From: Planctomycetota bacterium
Lineage (GTDB): Bacteria > Planctomycetota > Planctomycetia > Pirellulales > Pirellulaceae
Assembly: GCA_026692885.1 (NCBI GenBank)
Contig: JAPLNJ010001168.1
Location: forward strand, 1-46,804
Direction of reading: 5' to 3'
DNA length: 46,804 nt
Below, piece after piece: positions 32,225 through 41,060 of this stretch. Within the stretch, counting starts at the first letter, position 1. Every line of letters begins with the position of its first letter. Made by a program: the position numbers and the translations under genes. The notes under the pieces were generated by a model. That model saw nothing but the letters and a program-made list of their open reading frames with translations, was not told the DNA's origin and ran no database searches.

Positions 32225-32574
32225 AGTTCCTAGTTGACGCCCACCTGCCACGGCGGATGACGGGTTGGTTGAGCAGCGAAGGCTGCGACGCCGTACACAC
32301 CTTGGACCTACCCGACGGGAACCGAACGACAGACGAGCAGGTCATCAAGTGCGCCGATCGGGAGCAGCGGACGGTAGTCACCAAGGACGCGGACTTCGTC
32401 AACTCGCACTTGTTGCAGGCCCGGCCGGCCAAGTTGCTGTTGGTCTCGACGGGGAACATCAGCAACCGGGACCTGGAGGTGCTGCTGGTGCCCCTTATCC
32501 CGGACATCGTCCGTGAGTTCCAGACGCACTCTTTCCTTGAACTCAGCCGGGAGGGCATCGTGGTTCGTGGGTAG
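32221..32574 (+). CDS. DUF5615 PIN-like toxin
   Basis: The 117-residue product has the PIN-like/Mut7-C fold signs: MKFLVDAHLPRRM at the N-terminus with the first acidic residue Asp6, DEQVIKCADREQRTVVTKDADF in the middle, and a beta-rich C-terminus. DUF5615 proteins are predicted ribonuclease toxins paired with DUF433. Overlap with the antitoxin gene by four bases. No sign of damage. Confidence 0.9.
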   Translation: MKFLVDAHLPRRMTGWLSSEGCDAVHTLDLPDGNRTTDEQVIKCADREQRTVVTKDADFVNSHLLQARPAKLLLVSTGNISNRDLEVLLVPLIPDIVREFQTHSFLELSREGIVVRG

Positions 32575-32882
32575 GTGCCAGGTGGGCAAATGGGCGGCCG
32601 AACCTCGTCCGGCAGTCGCCGGTCTGACCTGGATCGGCCGACCGGCGCGACCGCCTATCCGGGGTGCCCGCGGCCACGTTAGCCCGCCGCGCCCAGACGA
32701 CCTAACAGCGGAACCCGCAAGAAAGAAAGTACGTCCCAACCTGATTGACGCGCCCGGCTTATCTGCAAGAATGGCGCACATCTGGACCCAGGAGAAGCTG
32801 CCCAGATCGGTCGGCCTGTCCCGGTCCAGGTCGACCCGGATAGGCGGGTCAATCAATTACGCACAGAAAGGAGTTGTTGCCG
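32575..32882. other. Intergenic region between toxin-antitoxin modules
   Basis: This 308-bp stretch has no supported gene. It contains two inverted blocks, CCGCCTATCCGGG (32648 on) and CCCGGATAGGCGG (32837 on), which could form a stem. The 3' end has the ribosome binding site AGGAG of the next gene. Confidence 0.5.
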
Positions 32883-33080
32883 ATGCTGGGCACAAAAACT
32901 AAAGACATCAAGTCCGCGGCGCGGCAGCTGGTGGAGGGCCTTCCGGATGATGCGACCTGGGACGACGTGATGTATCGCGTCTATGTCCGCCAGGCGATCG
33001 ACGCGGGCCGCCAGGACGCTGCCGAGGGACGATTGGTCGACGTCGCCGAAGTCCGCCGTCAGTTCGGCCTACCGGAATGA
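32883..33080 (+). CDS. Antitoxin-like protein upstream of ParE-type toxin
   Basis: This 65-residue protein starts at ATG 32883, nine bases after AGGAG. It looks like the small helical antitoxins found with RelE/ParE toxins (LVEGLPDDATWDDVMYRVYV, then GRLVDVAEVRRQFGL). The stop overlaps the next start by four bases (ATGA), indicating coupling. Confidence 0.8.
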   Translation: MLGTKTKDIKSAARQLVEGLPDDATWDDVMYRVYVRQAIDAGRQDAAEGRLVDVAEVRRQFGLPE

Positions 33081-33262
33081 AAGTTCGTTGGACACACACA
33101 GCGATCGGGCATCTGGCCTCGATCTACGAGTATATCGCTCGTGATTCCGCTCGCTACGCACGACGGATGGTCGACCGGATTACGTCGCGATCGCGGCAAA
33201 TCGCTCGCTTCCCGATGTCCGGGCAGATGGTTCCGGAGTACCAGGATCCCGACATCCGCTAG
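33077..33262 (+). pseudogene. ParE/RelE-type toxin, C-terminally truncated
   Basis: The 61-residue frame carries the N-terminal two-thirds of a RelE/ParE fold (VRWTHTAIGHLASIYEYIAR, then RQIARFPMSGQMVPEYQDPD). Members are usually about 95 residues; here the frame stops just after PDIR, and the expected C-terminal strands (REV...YRVIY...) are missing. The cut coincides with the end of the convergent methyltransferase gene (shared bases 33259-33262), so a deletion or insertion probably removed the rest. The toxin is likely inactive because catalytic residues sit in the missing part. Confidence 0.7.
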
Positions 33263-34341
33263 ACGCGAGCCCGTTCGGCGACCACGAGATGCACCTGGTA
33301 GGTCATCGTGGACCGGTCATGCAGACGTACGTGCCACGGCAGCTTCAGCCGCTCTCCCGCGAACTCCAGCCCCGGGACAGATGCCGGACTGGCCCCCGGC
33401 GTCAACAGACTCCGCAAGACAGGCTCACTGGCCCCCTCGGACGGCGATCTCTGCGAATGGCCGCCGAGCCAAGTCTCCAATGGTGTGGCGCCGGGGGACC
33501 AGTCGTAGGGACAGGTGAGCATCGCTTTGCCGCCGGCTTGCAGCACGAACCCCAACTGCGCCAGGAACTCGGCCGGCCCGGCCACGCAGTCCAACACGTT
33601 CAAGCTGACCGCCAGCGAGAACGTGCCCGCCGCAAACGGCAACGCCAGCGCATCGCAGGCCCAGAAGTCAACATTTTCGCTGTGGGAGAACGAGGCCGAG
33701 AACTCGCGGCGATCGTAGACCAGGCCGACGCGGCGACGCGGGTATCGCACGCTGCCCTGCCGCAGAACTTCGCCCGCCATCCGCAGCATGGCGAAGTTCA
33801 AGTCCACGCCCAACACCAGCGATTCGCTGCGCTCGGCCAACGCAAACGCGCCCCGGCCCACGGAGCAGCCGACTTCGAGCAGCGGTCCGGGCGGAAACGC
33901 CGCAGCCAATTCCCATCCCGCCTCCAAGGCGCACAACATGGTTCCCGGTCGCGGCTCCCCAGTCGGCTCGTCGGGATCGAGATCGGCGTAATGTTCCCAG
34001 GCGTAGGAACTTAAGTGTTGGCGGGTTTGATCGAATGTCGAGCCGGGCCCACAGCAGTCGCCCAACAGACTTTCCAGCGATTCACTCAAGTCCCTCCGGC
34101 CATAAATGGCCAGCACGCTGTCGGAGATGTACGAACGGAGGTTGGCGATGATCAAGGGGATCCCGTCCAGGATCGGATACTCCCGTTGGCAATTCGGCTG
34201 ACTGCAGTGGAGCACCCCCTCCAAGATATGGCCGTCTGCCTCGCGGGCAACCGAGGCAATCCGCAGCGGAGCGCAGCCGCTGCCGACCGTGCGGCACACC
34301 GGGCAGACCGGCTGTAGGGCTTCAAAGTGTCGGCGTCGCAT
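33259..34341 (-). CDS. SAM-dependent methyltransferase with Trm112-like zinc ribbon
   Basis: This 360-residue protein has an N-terminal zinc ribbon (CPVC at 13-16, then CSQPNCQREYPILDGIPLII), like the Trm112p family. A class I methyltransferase core follows, with motif I LLEVGCSVGRGAFALAE, then LGVDLNFAMLRMA and a later FWACDALALPFAAGTF. Such ribbons occur in several methyltransferases acting on small molecules or tRNA; the substrate is unknown. It ends at the truncated toxin gene and starts 7 bp after the PAAR-like gene, so the two probably form an operon. Confidence 0.88.
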   Translation of the reverse strand: MRRRHFEALQPVCPVCRTVGSGCAPLRIASVAREADGHILEGVLHCSQPNCQREYPILDGIPLIIANLRSYISDSVLAIYGRRDLSESLESLLGDCCGPGSTFDQTRQHLSSYAWEHYADLDPDEPTGEPRPGTMLCALEAGWELAAAFPPGPLLEVGCSVGRGAFALAERSESLVLGVDLNFAMLRMAGEVLRQGSVRYPRRRVGLVYDRREFSASFSHSENVDFWACDALALPFAAGTFSLAVSLNVLDCVAGPAEFLAQLGFVLQAGGKAMLTCPYDWSPGATPLETWLGGHSQRSPSEGASEPVLRSLLTPGASPASVPGLEFAGERLKLPWHVRLHDRSTMTYQVHLVVAERARV

Positions 34342-34347
34342 GTGAAT

Positions 34348-34734
34348 CTAGCCCCCAATCAGCACGGTCGGACATCCGGGCGGCAGGATCTTCCCCGTCG
34401 GCATGGGGATCGGCGCCACGCAGGACGCATGCGCCGTCATGTCTCCGACGCGCGCAGCTGGCAGATTACCGATCAACACCGTGAAAGCCCCCAAGGTGAT
34501 TAGGCCAGGACCGGCCGGGACGCAACTGGGCAGCATGCAGGGAGCCGTCATGTCGGTCACGCGAGCCGCCGGTTGATTCCCGATCAGCACAGTTGGCAGC
34601 CCCTTGATGATGGCCAAGGGCAGCGGAGGGTGGGGCACGGGGGTCGGTACCGGGGCCGGGGGATGAATCGGCGCATGGCAGTGCGGACCGTCTTGAAGCA
34701 CTTGGTCGCCCAACCGCGCTGCCGGCATGCCCAT
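34348..34734 (-). CDS. PAAR-like protein
   Basis: The 128-residue product begins MGMPAARLGDQVLQDGPHCH, the usual start of PAAR proteins, and has repeated TVLIGNQPAARVTDM / TVLIGNLPAARVGDM units. PAAR domains form the sharp tip of type VI secretion and related contractile injection spikes. No other component of such a machine lies in the window, so this copy is isolated here. It lies just upstream of the methyltransferase gene. Confidence 0.88.
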   Translation of the reverse strand: MGMPAARLGDQVLQDGPHCHAPIHPPAPVPTPVPHPPLPLAIIKGLPTVLIGNQPAARVTDMTAPCMLPSCVPAGPGLITLGAFTVLIGNLPAARVGDMTAHASCVAPIPMPTGKILPPGCPTVLIGG

Positions 34735-35041
34735 AACTTGCGAGCCCCTGTGCGATGCGTATCCCGTCCGCTACCCGGCCCGATTATAGCGTATCCCCAG
34801 CGTCGAGCCAACGAGTCGAGAATTGAGCCATCGAGCCCCTGGACAAAAAAGCCGCAGTTGTCGGTGGAAACGTCGATCTGGTATACTCCGGGCTTTGAGC
34901 GTGTGCAGCTGGGCGTCAACACGGGTCTTTGAATTTGCGCATTTTTGTAGGATGAGTCTCATGACTCGTCCTTTTCCGATGTTTCTGAGGTCGGGTCGGA
35001 GACCCAACCTACAAAAGCGTTCTCGTGATTCCTCGGAGTGG
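34735..35041. other. Divergent intergenic region
   Basis: This 307-bp region separates the PAAR-like gene and the first caspase-fold gene. It holds the dispersed repeat at 34942-35016. The open frame of the large gene extends back through it only because the repeat has no stop in that frame. Promoters for both genes should lie here; none is clear by eye. Confidence 0.5.
34942..35016. repeat. Dispersed repeat, complete copy
   Basis: The copy is an inverted repeat: TTTTGTAGGATGAGTC at the left, GACCCAACCTACAAAA at the right. Its internal blocks match 11543-11603 on the other strand. It lies 26 bp upstream of the first caspase-fold gene. Confidence 0.75.
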
Positions 35042-38000
35042 ATGATGGGCCGACAGTCTTGGAAGGGGGCCGAACAGGTTGGCGGTTCTACCGCGCGGAG
35101 ACTCGTGCGCGGGTTGGCCGGATTGGCGTTGTTGGCATTACTCTTGTGCTTCGTCTGGCTGCTGAGGTCGCCTTTCGCGCATCCGCGGGCGCACTTCTGC
35201 CTGCTCTCCGCCTCGCCGCAGCAGATTCTGGGAAGCCCTCGTGTCGATTACCTTGCGCAGGATCTGGACGCCTTCGAATCGTTGGCTCACACGCTCGCCC
35301 GCCATCATTTCGCGAGGGAAGCTGTGCGGCTGGATCAGCTCCGGTCCCGTGCCGAAATGTCGACCCTGTCGAAGGATCTGAAACGTGCCGTCACAAATCC
35401 TGCGGACGTGCTCGTCCTGTACCTGGCCACGGCGGGTATGGAGGAGGCCGGCACGCCCTACTTGTTGTGCGGCAACTTCGACGTGACAAATCTGGATGCC
35501 AGTCGCTACCCCTTGCGAAGTCTCCTGGAACAGGTGCACGACTGTCCGACAGCCGCGAAACTGTTGATCCTGGACTGCGGCCGCGAGGTGTACGACCCGC
35601 GTCTGGGAAAGCTGGCGGACGGCTTTTCTCGCTTGCTGCGCGACGAGGTCCAACGCACCCAGGATCCCACACTGTGGGTGCTGACAGCCAATGCCGAGCT
35701 GGAACGGTCGCACGTGTCACGGGCCCTGGAGCGGTCGCTGTTTGGCTATGTGGTGACGGCCGGTCTGCAGGGCGCCGCGGACCTGGACGGTGATCGGGCC
35801 ATCACCGTCGACGAGCTGTACCGTTATGTCGCGGTGAACGTGGCGACGCTGGCCAAGGCCGTGACGCATGAGTTCGAGACGCAGACGCCCGAACTCCTGT
35901 GGGGCGGAGGAACACTGCCCCCCCCCACCGCCTATCCCAACTTGGTCACGCTGCCCAAGGGCAAGCTCGAAGCGGAGCCGCAGAGGTTGGCGTCTGCCAT
36001 CGCGTCGGCCTCTTCGGCTTCGCGGACCGTGGCCTACTCGCACTTGGTCAAGTCGACAGCCCTGGCGGCGCGGCCCGAGGCCGGCAGTGCGGGACCGGCG
36101 GCAACGCTTGCCGAATCCGCAGCCGCCTCAACGGAGTCGGCGGAGTCGGCCTCCCCAGCGGGATCTGAGCCGGCCAGTCGGGCCGCGGACGCCGCGGGAG
36201 CATCAGCCCCTGCGGGCGCGGAAAAACTCACCACGGCCGACTCGCCCGCGGTGGCCGCTTCCGCAGCCACGGCCACGGATCAGCCGGGCCTTCGGACCGC
36301 GTCGGCGGAGCACCAGAAGCCCGTGGTGGCATCGCCCGGCGAAGAGAAAAAACTGGCCGGGCCAACCCCTGCGGACGCCGCGGCGAAAGACGCCGCGGCG
36401 AAAGATGCCTCGGCCGCGCCCGCCACCGGCGACGAGGCGGCGGCATCCGCGTGGGCTCGGCACGCGGCAGAACTCCTGATGGACGGGTGGCGGCTGCGGG
36501 ACGCTTTGGCAGCGCGCTCCTCCTCGGCCCCAGTGACCCCTGTGGATTATGCGCCTCGCGTGTGGCGTGAGCTGCAGGAGCGGCTCCTGCGCTACGAGCA
36601 ACGATTTCGGGCGGGAGCGATCCCGGACGAGAAAGCCTTCGCCGACGATTTGGAAGACTTGGTCGTAGCCTTGCGGCAGTTCTCGGCAGGCGAGTTAGTC
36701 GTCGGCGGTCGGGGCGGGGCCGTGGTGGAACAGCTGGCCCGGTGGCGGGCACCACGCTGGCCGACGGCGGAGGCCACCCCTTCCCTGGGGCTGGCCGAAT
36801 ACTTGGCTCGGCGCCGTGGTTTACCCTTACGTCCCGAACTGCAGTTGTGCGCCGCCGCCTTGGACCGTCTGCTCGCCGAGGAAGACGAAACGAAATTCAA
36901 GACCTGGGTCGCCCAGGCGGTCACTCCCGAATCCCAACGCTTCAGCGAACTGTGGCTGGCCCGACGCTTGGTTGCCGAGCCCCGCATCGCCTGGTCCGAG
37001 AAACGACTCGCCCTTCGCGTCCGCCGGCTGGCCGAGCAGGTGGCCGCGAGTTCCCTGGACTGCCTGCCGTGGGTGCGTGATCGCCTGGAGGCGGCAGATC
37101 GTGTGCGTTGGGAGGCCGAACGCGCACTCTGCGACCGGATCGGCCCGAACTGGCAGCCGCAGGTCCGGGAGCAGTTGACCCGCGCGGAGGGTGAGTATCG
37201 TGCCATAGCACAAGCTGCCTCGCAACTGGCCGCCATCCGGCAACTGGCCCAGACGCTTGCCACGCGCGCTCCCGATTACGTCCGTTGGCGAATCGCGGCG
37301 GGCGGCGATGCACGTCCGGGTCTGCCTGGAGACGAGGTAACGGAAGGATTCCTGGATGCCCTCGCCAAGACCCTGGCCTTCCTGGAACAGCCGGATCCGG
37401 CGAACTTACCCGACCTGATCCGGCAGGGGACGACTTTGGCGCCGTATCGGCAACAGTTGTTCGAGCCCGGGTTTCAGGACCAGGCCGTCGCCACCTGGAT
37501 CGACAAACCTGGTGACGCCTGGCGCATTGAGAGTCTGTTGACCACATCGCTCCCCAGTGCCCCCACACGTTGGCGATTGTTGACGGCGGCGAGCGCGGTC
37601 GAATCCCTGACGCTCAGTCGGGTGTCCTTCCCCGACATCCAGGCGTTCGGTCCGTCGTCCTCGCAACGCACGCAGCGCGACTGGCAGCGGCTGCTGGCGC
37701 AGGTCCACTGTGAACTGAAGCTGTGCCGTCTGGCCGCGTTTTGTCCCATCGCCGACGGCCTCCCTGAAGATCCCGACTTCGAGGAGCTCGCCAAAGCCTG
37801 CCGGCAACTGGAACAAGCCGTCGGTTCACCCGGATCCGAAACCACCGCGCCGCAGGCGCTGGCCGACTTTGGTACGGCCTTGCGCACCTTTTGCCAGCTG
37901 TTGCCTCGCCGAGTCCAGCGGCTGGTTCAGGAGAACACGGACCTCCGAAATCCGGTAACACGGGACGCTCGGTTGCAAACGCTGCGTGCGGCCCAACGGG

Positions 38001-40522
38001 CGGAGATCTTCGTCGATCCCCGTGATGCGCGGCTGCTGGCCGACGTACACCTCCACGAGACGCTGGCGAGAGCCCAGGTCTACGATTGGCTGGCGTGGGC
38101 GCAGCGACGGGTGCTGCAGATGCAGGAAGACGCCACCGAAGACGAGACGCGTGTCCTGGCCGAGGCCGAGCGAACCTATCGCACGCTGGCGTCGAGCGTC
38201 GAGGGACAGCCGGATTTGCCGGGCGGCCTCGCTGCGCCCGTAACCCTTTCGGCACCTAACTCCGCCTCACTGGTGGCCGCACCGCAGACGGACCTCACGG
38301 TGGCCTTGAAGAACATCACGTCCGAGCCTGTCAAGGTGTGGCTCATCCTACACTACGATGCCGGAGCTTTGGAGGTGGAAGCCCCGTTCGGTCAGGTGCT
38401 TCATCGGCAACCGCTGGCCAGCCAGGGCGGGACGGGCGAAACGTCGCCCGAGCGGTTGTATCCTTTTCGTCCCGATCGCCTGGAACTGCCGCCGACTTGC
38501 CGGCTGTCGCGCGGCGAGACGCTGTCCGTGAAGCTGCGGGTCAAACGGAAGAATCCCGCGTCGGCATCCACGTGCTTGGCCATTAAGGCCGTCGCAATCG
38601 GCCCCGAGGCGGGCGCCTCGTCCTACAAGCGTTACCCGGTTGACATCGAAGTGCCCAACACGGAGGCGTTTGTGCTGCAGGCCTCCGGCACACCAGGCAC
38701 CTGGAGCGAGAAAGACGGCCACCTGGCCTTGCACCCGTTTGCCAATCGCTCGACCAAGTACCAATTGCGTTTGGTGAATCCCCTCGCCCAGAAAAAGAAA
38801 GTGGAGCTGCGCTGGCTCGGCGCGGAAGGCTTACGAGATATCTCGCTGCCGCGTGGTTCGCTGTCGGCGGCGGACGCTGATCGCCTGCTGGGGAATCTGG
38901 TCTCGACCAGCGCGGTGTTGCCGAGCTTCTCGGTGGAGTTGCCACCCCGTGGCGGAGTTCTCATCCCCTTTCCTAAGGATGTGGCTGTGCCGGATGCCGC
39001 GCCGGAGAAGGTTCCCGGAGGAGCCCCGCCTCCCCCGGCGGAAGCCGAATCGCCTCAGGGTGCGTCCCCACCCGCGGGGCCAGCGGGCGGGATCCCGTTG
39101 CCGCGAGATCTGCTGCTGGTCGTAACCGACCAGGACACGCAGCGCCGCACGCTCCAACGCATCGAATTGTTGCCGCAGCGACCGCGGAAGTTCTTGCGGC
39201 CTCGTGTGGGCTACGATCCGAAACGCGAGCGGATCGACATCCACCTCGCAGCCGTCGACCCCCGCTCGCTGCCCCCGGACCGCGTACGCGTGCACGGCCA
39301 GGTACACGGGGAGACGTTGTTGGGCAAGCCGATTCAGCTGGATGCGGAGTTGGACGCGATCCATCCGGAAATCGAGCTGGTTGCCAGCGTGCCGGCTGGC
39401 CGAGGCCGTGTCGTCACTTTGGAGTTGAGTGTCGACGATTACCCGCGGGCCTTCGTGTACGAAGTCCCGTGCTGGAGCTTGAACCCCGATGTGTCCGAGA
39501 AGCGAGATTTGCTGCAAGTCCGCGTTACTGGCTTGCCCAAGGGCCGACTCTATCAGACACCGGCGGCACCGCTCCCTGTGAAGCTGCGAGTGGACGCGCC
39601 GGTCGGTGCGTTCGACAACCGCGAAGACGAAATCCGTGTCGGATTCGACGAGAACCGCGACCGTGAACTGGCTGGTGAACCGGCCGTCATTCTCACCACC
39701 GACCGGCAAGTGCGGTTGTTCTTGGAGGCCGCCACGCCGCTTGGCGAAATCGCGATTCGTGCGGAGGTCGGGGATTTCCAGGTTTCGCTGCCGCCGCCCA
39801 GTCTGCGCAGCGCCCGGGTGAATGTCCTGGCGGAACTGACCGTGGCGGGCCGCACGGTGTGGAGTGAGCCCTGGGAGGTCGTGCTGGATGGTTCGCCTCC
39901 GCGCGTGTTCCAGCCGCGTGTCAAGCCCGGCGCGGAGATTCCTCAGGGAACTGCGGAGTTGGAACTCTCGGTGTTGGCCTCGGACGACGAACTCAGCGGG
40001 GTCGCCAAGGTGGAAGTGGCTTTCGACGAAAAGGGAATCGGCCAGTTCGCCGAGGGAACCGCGCCGGTGTCCGCGGTGCTGGATCCCGCCGCCGGTACGT
40101 GGGTGGCCAAGCTGCCGACCGACAAACTCCAGCTGGGTACGCACCGGCTGTTGATGCGCGCCGTCGATCAAGTGGGCAACGTGGGCGAGTACGCGGAGGC
40201 GACTGTCCGCATCGTCCCCGCGCATTTGGAGCCGAGCGATGCGGCCAGCGAAATCAAAGGCACCGTGCTGTACAACCAGCGACCGTGGGCCAACGCCGAG
40301 GTCAAGCTGACACCGGTCAAGCTGCAACCGGTCAAGGGCGCCGGTCCGGCTCCCGTGACCAGCGATGCCCAGGGCAGCTTCTCGTTCCGCAGAGTTCCGA
40401 TAGGCAAGTACAAGTTGACTGCCCGGGCCGTGGTTCACAACCGGCCTCGGACGGCCGAGGTCGACGTGGAGTTGGCCATTCCCCCCCAACCAATTCCGCA
40501 GCTGGAATTGCAGCTACGCTAG
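35042..40522 (+). CDS. Membrane-anchored pseudo-caspase with C-terminal Ig/CarboxypepD-like domains
   Basis: The ATG at 35042 follows GGAG by five bases. This 1,826-residue protein has one N-terminal membrane helix (LVRGLAGLALLALLLCFVWL, 21-40) and then a caspase-fold domain. The strand before the catalytic His reads VLYLATAG, with Ala131 where the related protein at 43005 has His161. The strand before the catalytic Cys reads LILDCG (Cys179 kept), so this looks catalytically dead. An EF-hand-like DLDGDRAITVDEL closes the domain. A long Ala/Ser/Glu-rich linker follows (about 310-490), then helical and beta-rich regions, ending with a carboxypeptidase-regulatory-like domain (EIKGTVLYNQRPWANAEVKL). 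It starts the three-gene cluster with the parvulin lipoprotein and the second caspase. Confidence 0.85.
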   Translation: MMGRQSWKGAEQVGGSTARRLVRGLAGLALLALLLCFVWLLRSPFAHPRAHFCLLSASPQQILGSPRVDYLAQDLDAFESLAHTLARHHFAREAVRLDQLRSRAEMSTLSKDLKRAVTNPADVLVLYLATAGMEEAGTPYLLCGNFDVTNLDASRYPLRSLLEQVHDCPTAAKLLILDCGREVYDPRLGKLADGFSRLLRDEVQRTQDPTLWVLTANAELERSHVSRALERSLFGYVVTAGLQGAADLDGDRAITVDELYRYVAVNVATLAKAVTHEFETQTPELLWGGGTLPPPTAYPNLVTLPKGKLEAEPQRLASAIASASSASRTVAYSHLVKSTALAARPEAGSAGPAATLAESAAASTESAESASPAGSEPASRAADAAGASAPAGAEKLTTADSPAVAASAATATDQPGLRTASAEHQKPVVASPGEEKKLAGPTPADAAAKDAAAKDASAAPATGDEAAASAWARHAAELLMDGWRLRDALAARSSSAPVTPVDYAPRVWRELQERLLRYEQRFRAGAIPDEKAFADDLEDLVVALRQFSAGELVVGGRGGAVVEQLARWRAPRWPTAEATPSLGLAEYLARRRGLPLRPELQLCAAALDRLLAEEDETKFKTWVAQAVTPESQRFSELWLARRLVAEPRIAWSEKRLALRVRRLAEQVAASSLDCLPWVRDRLEAADRVRWEAERALCDRIGPNWQPQVREQLTRAEGEYRAIAQAASQLAAIRQLAQTLATRAPDYVRWRIAAGGDARPGLPGDEVTEGFLDALAKTLAFLEQPDPANLPDLIRQGTTLAPYRQQLFEPGFQDQAVATWIDKPGDAWRIESLLTTSLPSAPTRWRLLTAASAVESLTLSRVSFPDIQAFGPSSSQRTQRDWQRLLAQVHCELKLCRLAAFCPIADGLPEDPDFEELAKACRQLEQAVGSPGSETTAPQALADFGTALRTFCQLLPRRVQRLVQENTDLRNPVTRDARLQTLRAAQRAEIFVDPRDARLLADVHLHETLARAQVYDWLAWAQRRVLQMQEDATEDETRVLAEAERTYRTLASSVEGQPDLPGGLAAPVTLSAPNSASLVAAPQTDLTVALKNITSEPVKVWLILHYDAGALEVEAPFGQVLHRQPLASQGGTGETSPERLYPFRPDRLELPPTCRLSRGETLSVKLRVKRKNPASASTCLAIKAVAIGPEAGASSYKRYPVDIEVPNTEAFVLQASGTPGTWSEKDGHLALHPFANRSTKYQLRLVNPLAQKKKVELRWLGAEGLRDISLPRGSLSAADADRLLGNLVSTSAVLPSFSVELPPRGGVLIPFPKDVAVPDAAPEKVPGGAPPPPAEAESPQGASPPAGPAGGIPLPRDLLLVVTDQDTQRRTLQRIELLPQRPRKFLRPRVGYDPKRERIDIHLAAVDPRSLPPDRVRVHGQVHGETLLGKPIQLDAELDAIHPEIELVASVPAGRGRVVTLELSVDDYPRAFVYEVPCWSLNPDVSEKRDLLQVRVTGLPKGRLYQTPAAPLPVKLRVDAPVGAFDNREDEIRVGFDENRDRELAGEPAVILTTDRQVRLFLEAATPLGEIAIRAEVGDFQVSLPPPSLRSARVNVLAELTVAGRTVWSEPWEVVLDGSPPRVFQPRVKPGAEIPQGTAELELSVLASDDELSGVAKVEVAFDEKGIGQFAEGTAPVSAVLDPAAGTWVAKLPTDKLQLGTHRLLMRAVDQVGNVGEYAEATVRIVPAHLEPSDAASEIKGTVLYNQRPWANAEVKLTPVKLQPVKGAGPAPVTSDAQGSFSFRRVPIGKYKLTARAVVHNRPRTAEVDVELAIPPQPIPQLELQLR

Positions 40523-40549
40523 CGGCGGATAGACCGCACACCGTGGGGC

Positions 40550-40679
40550 AAGCGAACGAGAATAATCTACCCATCGCGGGGCGGCGTCACCTCCACGTGG
40601 TCGCGTCTCTCCGAGACGCGAAACCCGGTCTCGGAGAGACCGGTCCACATGAAGCGTAGATTATTTCCGTCCGCTTGTT
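40550..40679. repeat. Inverted repeat with two inner palindromes
   Basis: The outer pair is AATAATCTAC (40561-40570) with GTAGATTATT (40656-40665). Further out, AAGCGAACG pairs imperfectly with CGTCCGCTT. Inside are two palindromes, CGCGTCTCTCCGAGACGCG (40602-40620) and CCGGTCTCGGAGAGACCGG (40625-40643). Confidence 0.75.
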
Positions 40680-40752
40680 TGGCACCACGTCTTACAGCGC
40701 GCAGGGCGAACGGGCACTGGCCTTGATCATAAGGTGGCGCAAAACGCTAGCA

Positions 40753-40956
40753 GGGTGGCTGGTGGCTGAGCCTAGGCGAAGCCCCAGCAACAGTGGACTG
40801 GGGCTTCGCTTAGGCTCAGCCGCCAGCCACCCGGACCGTGGCCAGCACGGACAGCAGTGCGCAACCTTACGATCAAGTGGGGCTTCGCTTAGGCTCAGCC
40901 GCCAGCCACCCGGACCGTGGCCAGCACGGACAGCAGTGCGCAACCTTACGATCAAG
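40753..40956. repeat. Hairpin plus perfect 79-bp tandem duplication
   Basis: Two identical 79-bp units (40799-40877 and 40878-40956) begin TGGGGCTTCGCTTAGGCTCA and end CAACCTTACGATCAAG. The first 34 bases of the first unit also pair, with few mismatches, with an inverted copy at 40753-40786. GGCCTTGATCATAAGG just upstream (40719 on) is inverse to the end of the second unit. Recent slippage or duplication of a palindromic element is the likely origin. Confidence 0.9.
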
Positions 40957-41060
40957 GCCACGGGCACTATTCAAAAGCCTCAAGGCGCTGTCCCAAACTG
41001 CCGATACTCTGGATAAATTCTATCGATCGTACTGATTCTGCCGGGGATTCGGGTGCTAGC

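Larger units (their letters stand above)
40523..41060. other. Intergenic region with inverted and tandem repeats
   Basis: About 540 bp without a supported gene separate the first two genes of the caspase cluster. It holds the inverted repeat at 40550-40679 and the tandem duplication at 40753-40956. This makes transcription of all three genes from one promoter less certain. Confidence 0.6.

Noticed and set aside
32590..32700. Possible fourth attC (GCCGAAC ... GTTAGCC) near the DUF433/DUF5615 module
   Set aside because: Only the core triplets fit. The inner arms do not pair as attC arms do, and no other integron feature lies there.
38831..40489. 552-codon minus-strand frame inside the pseudo-caspase gene
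   Set aside because: It is antisense to a gene whose C-terminal domain is recognisable, with no start site or family motif.
40799..40956. Tandem 79-bp units as a CRISPR array
   Set aside because: The units are directly adjacent with no spacers and there are no cas genes.
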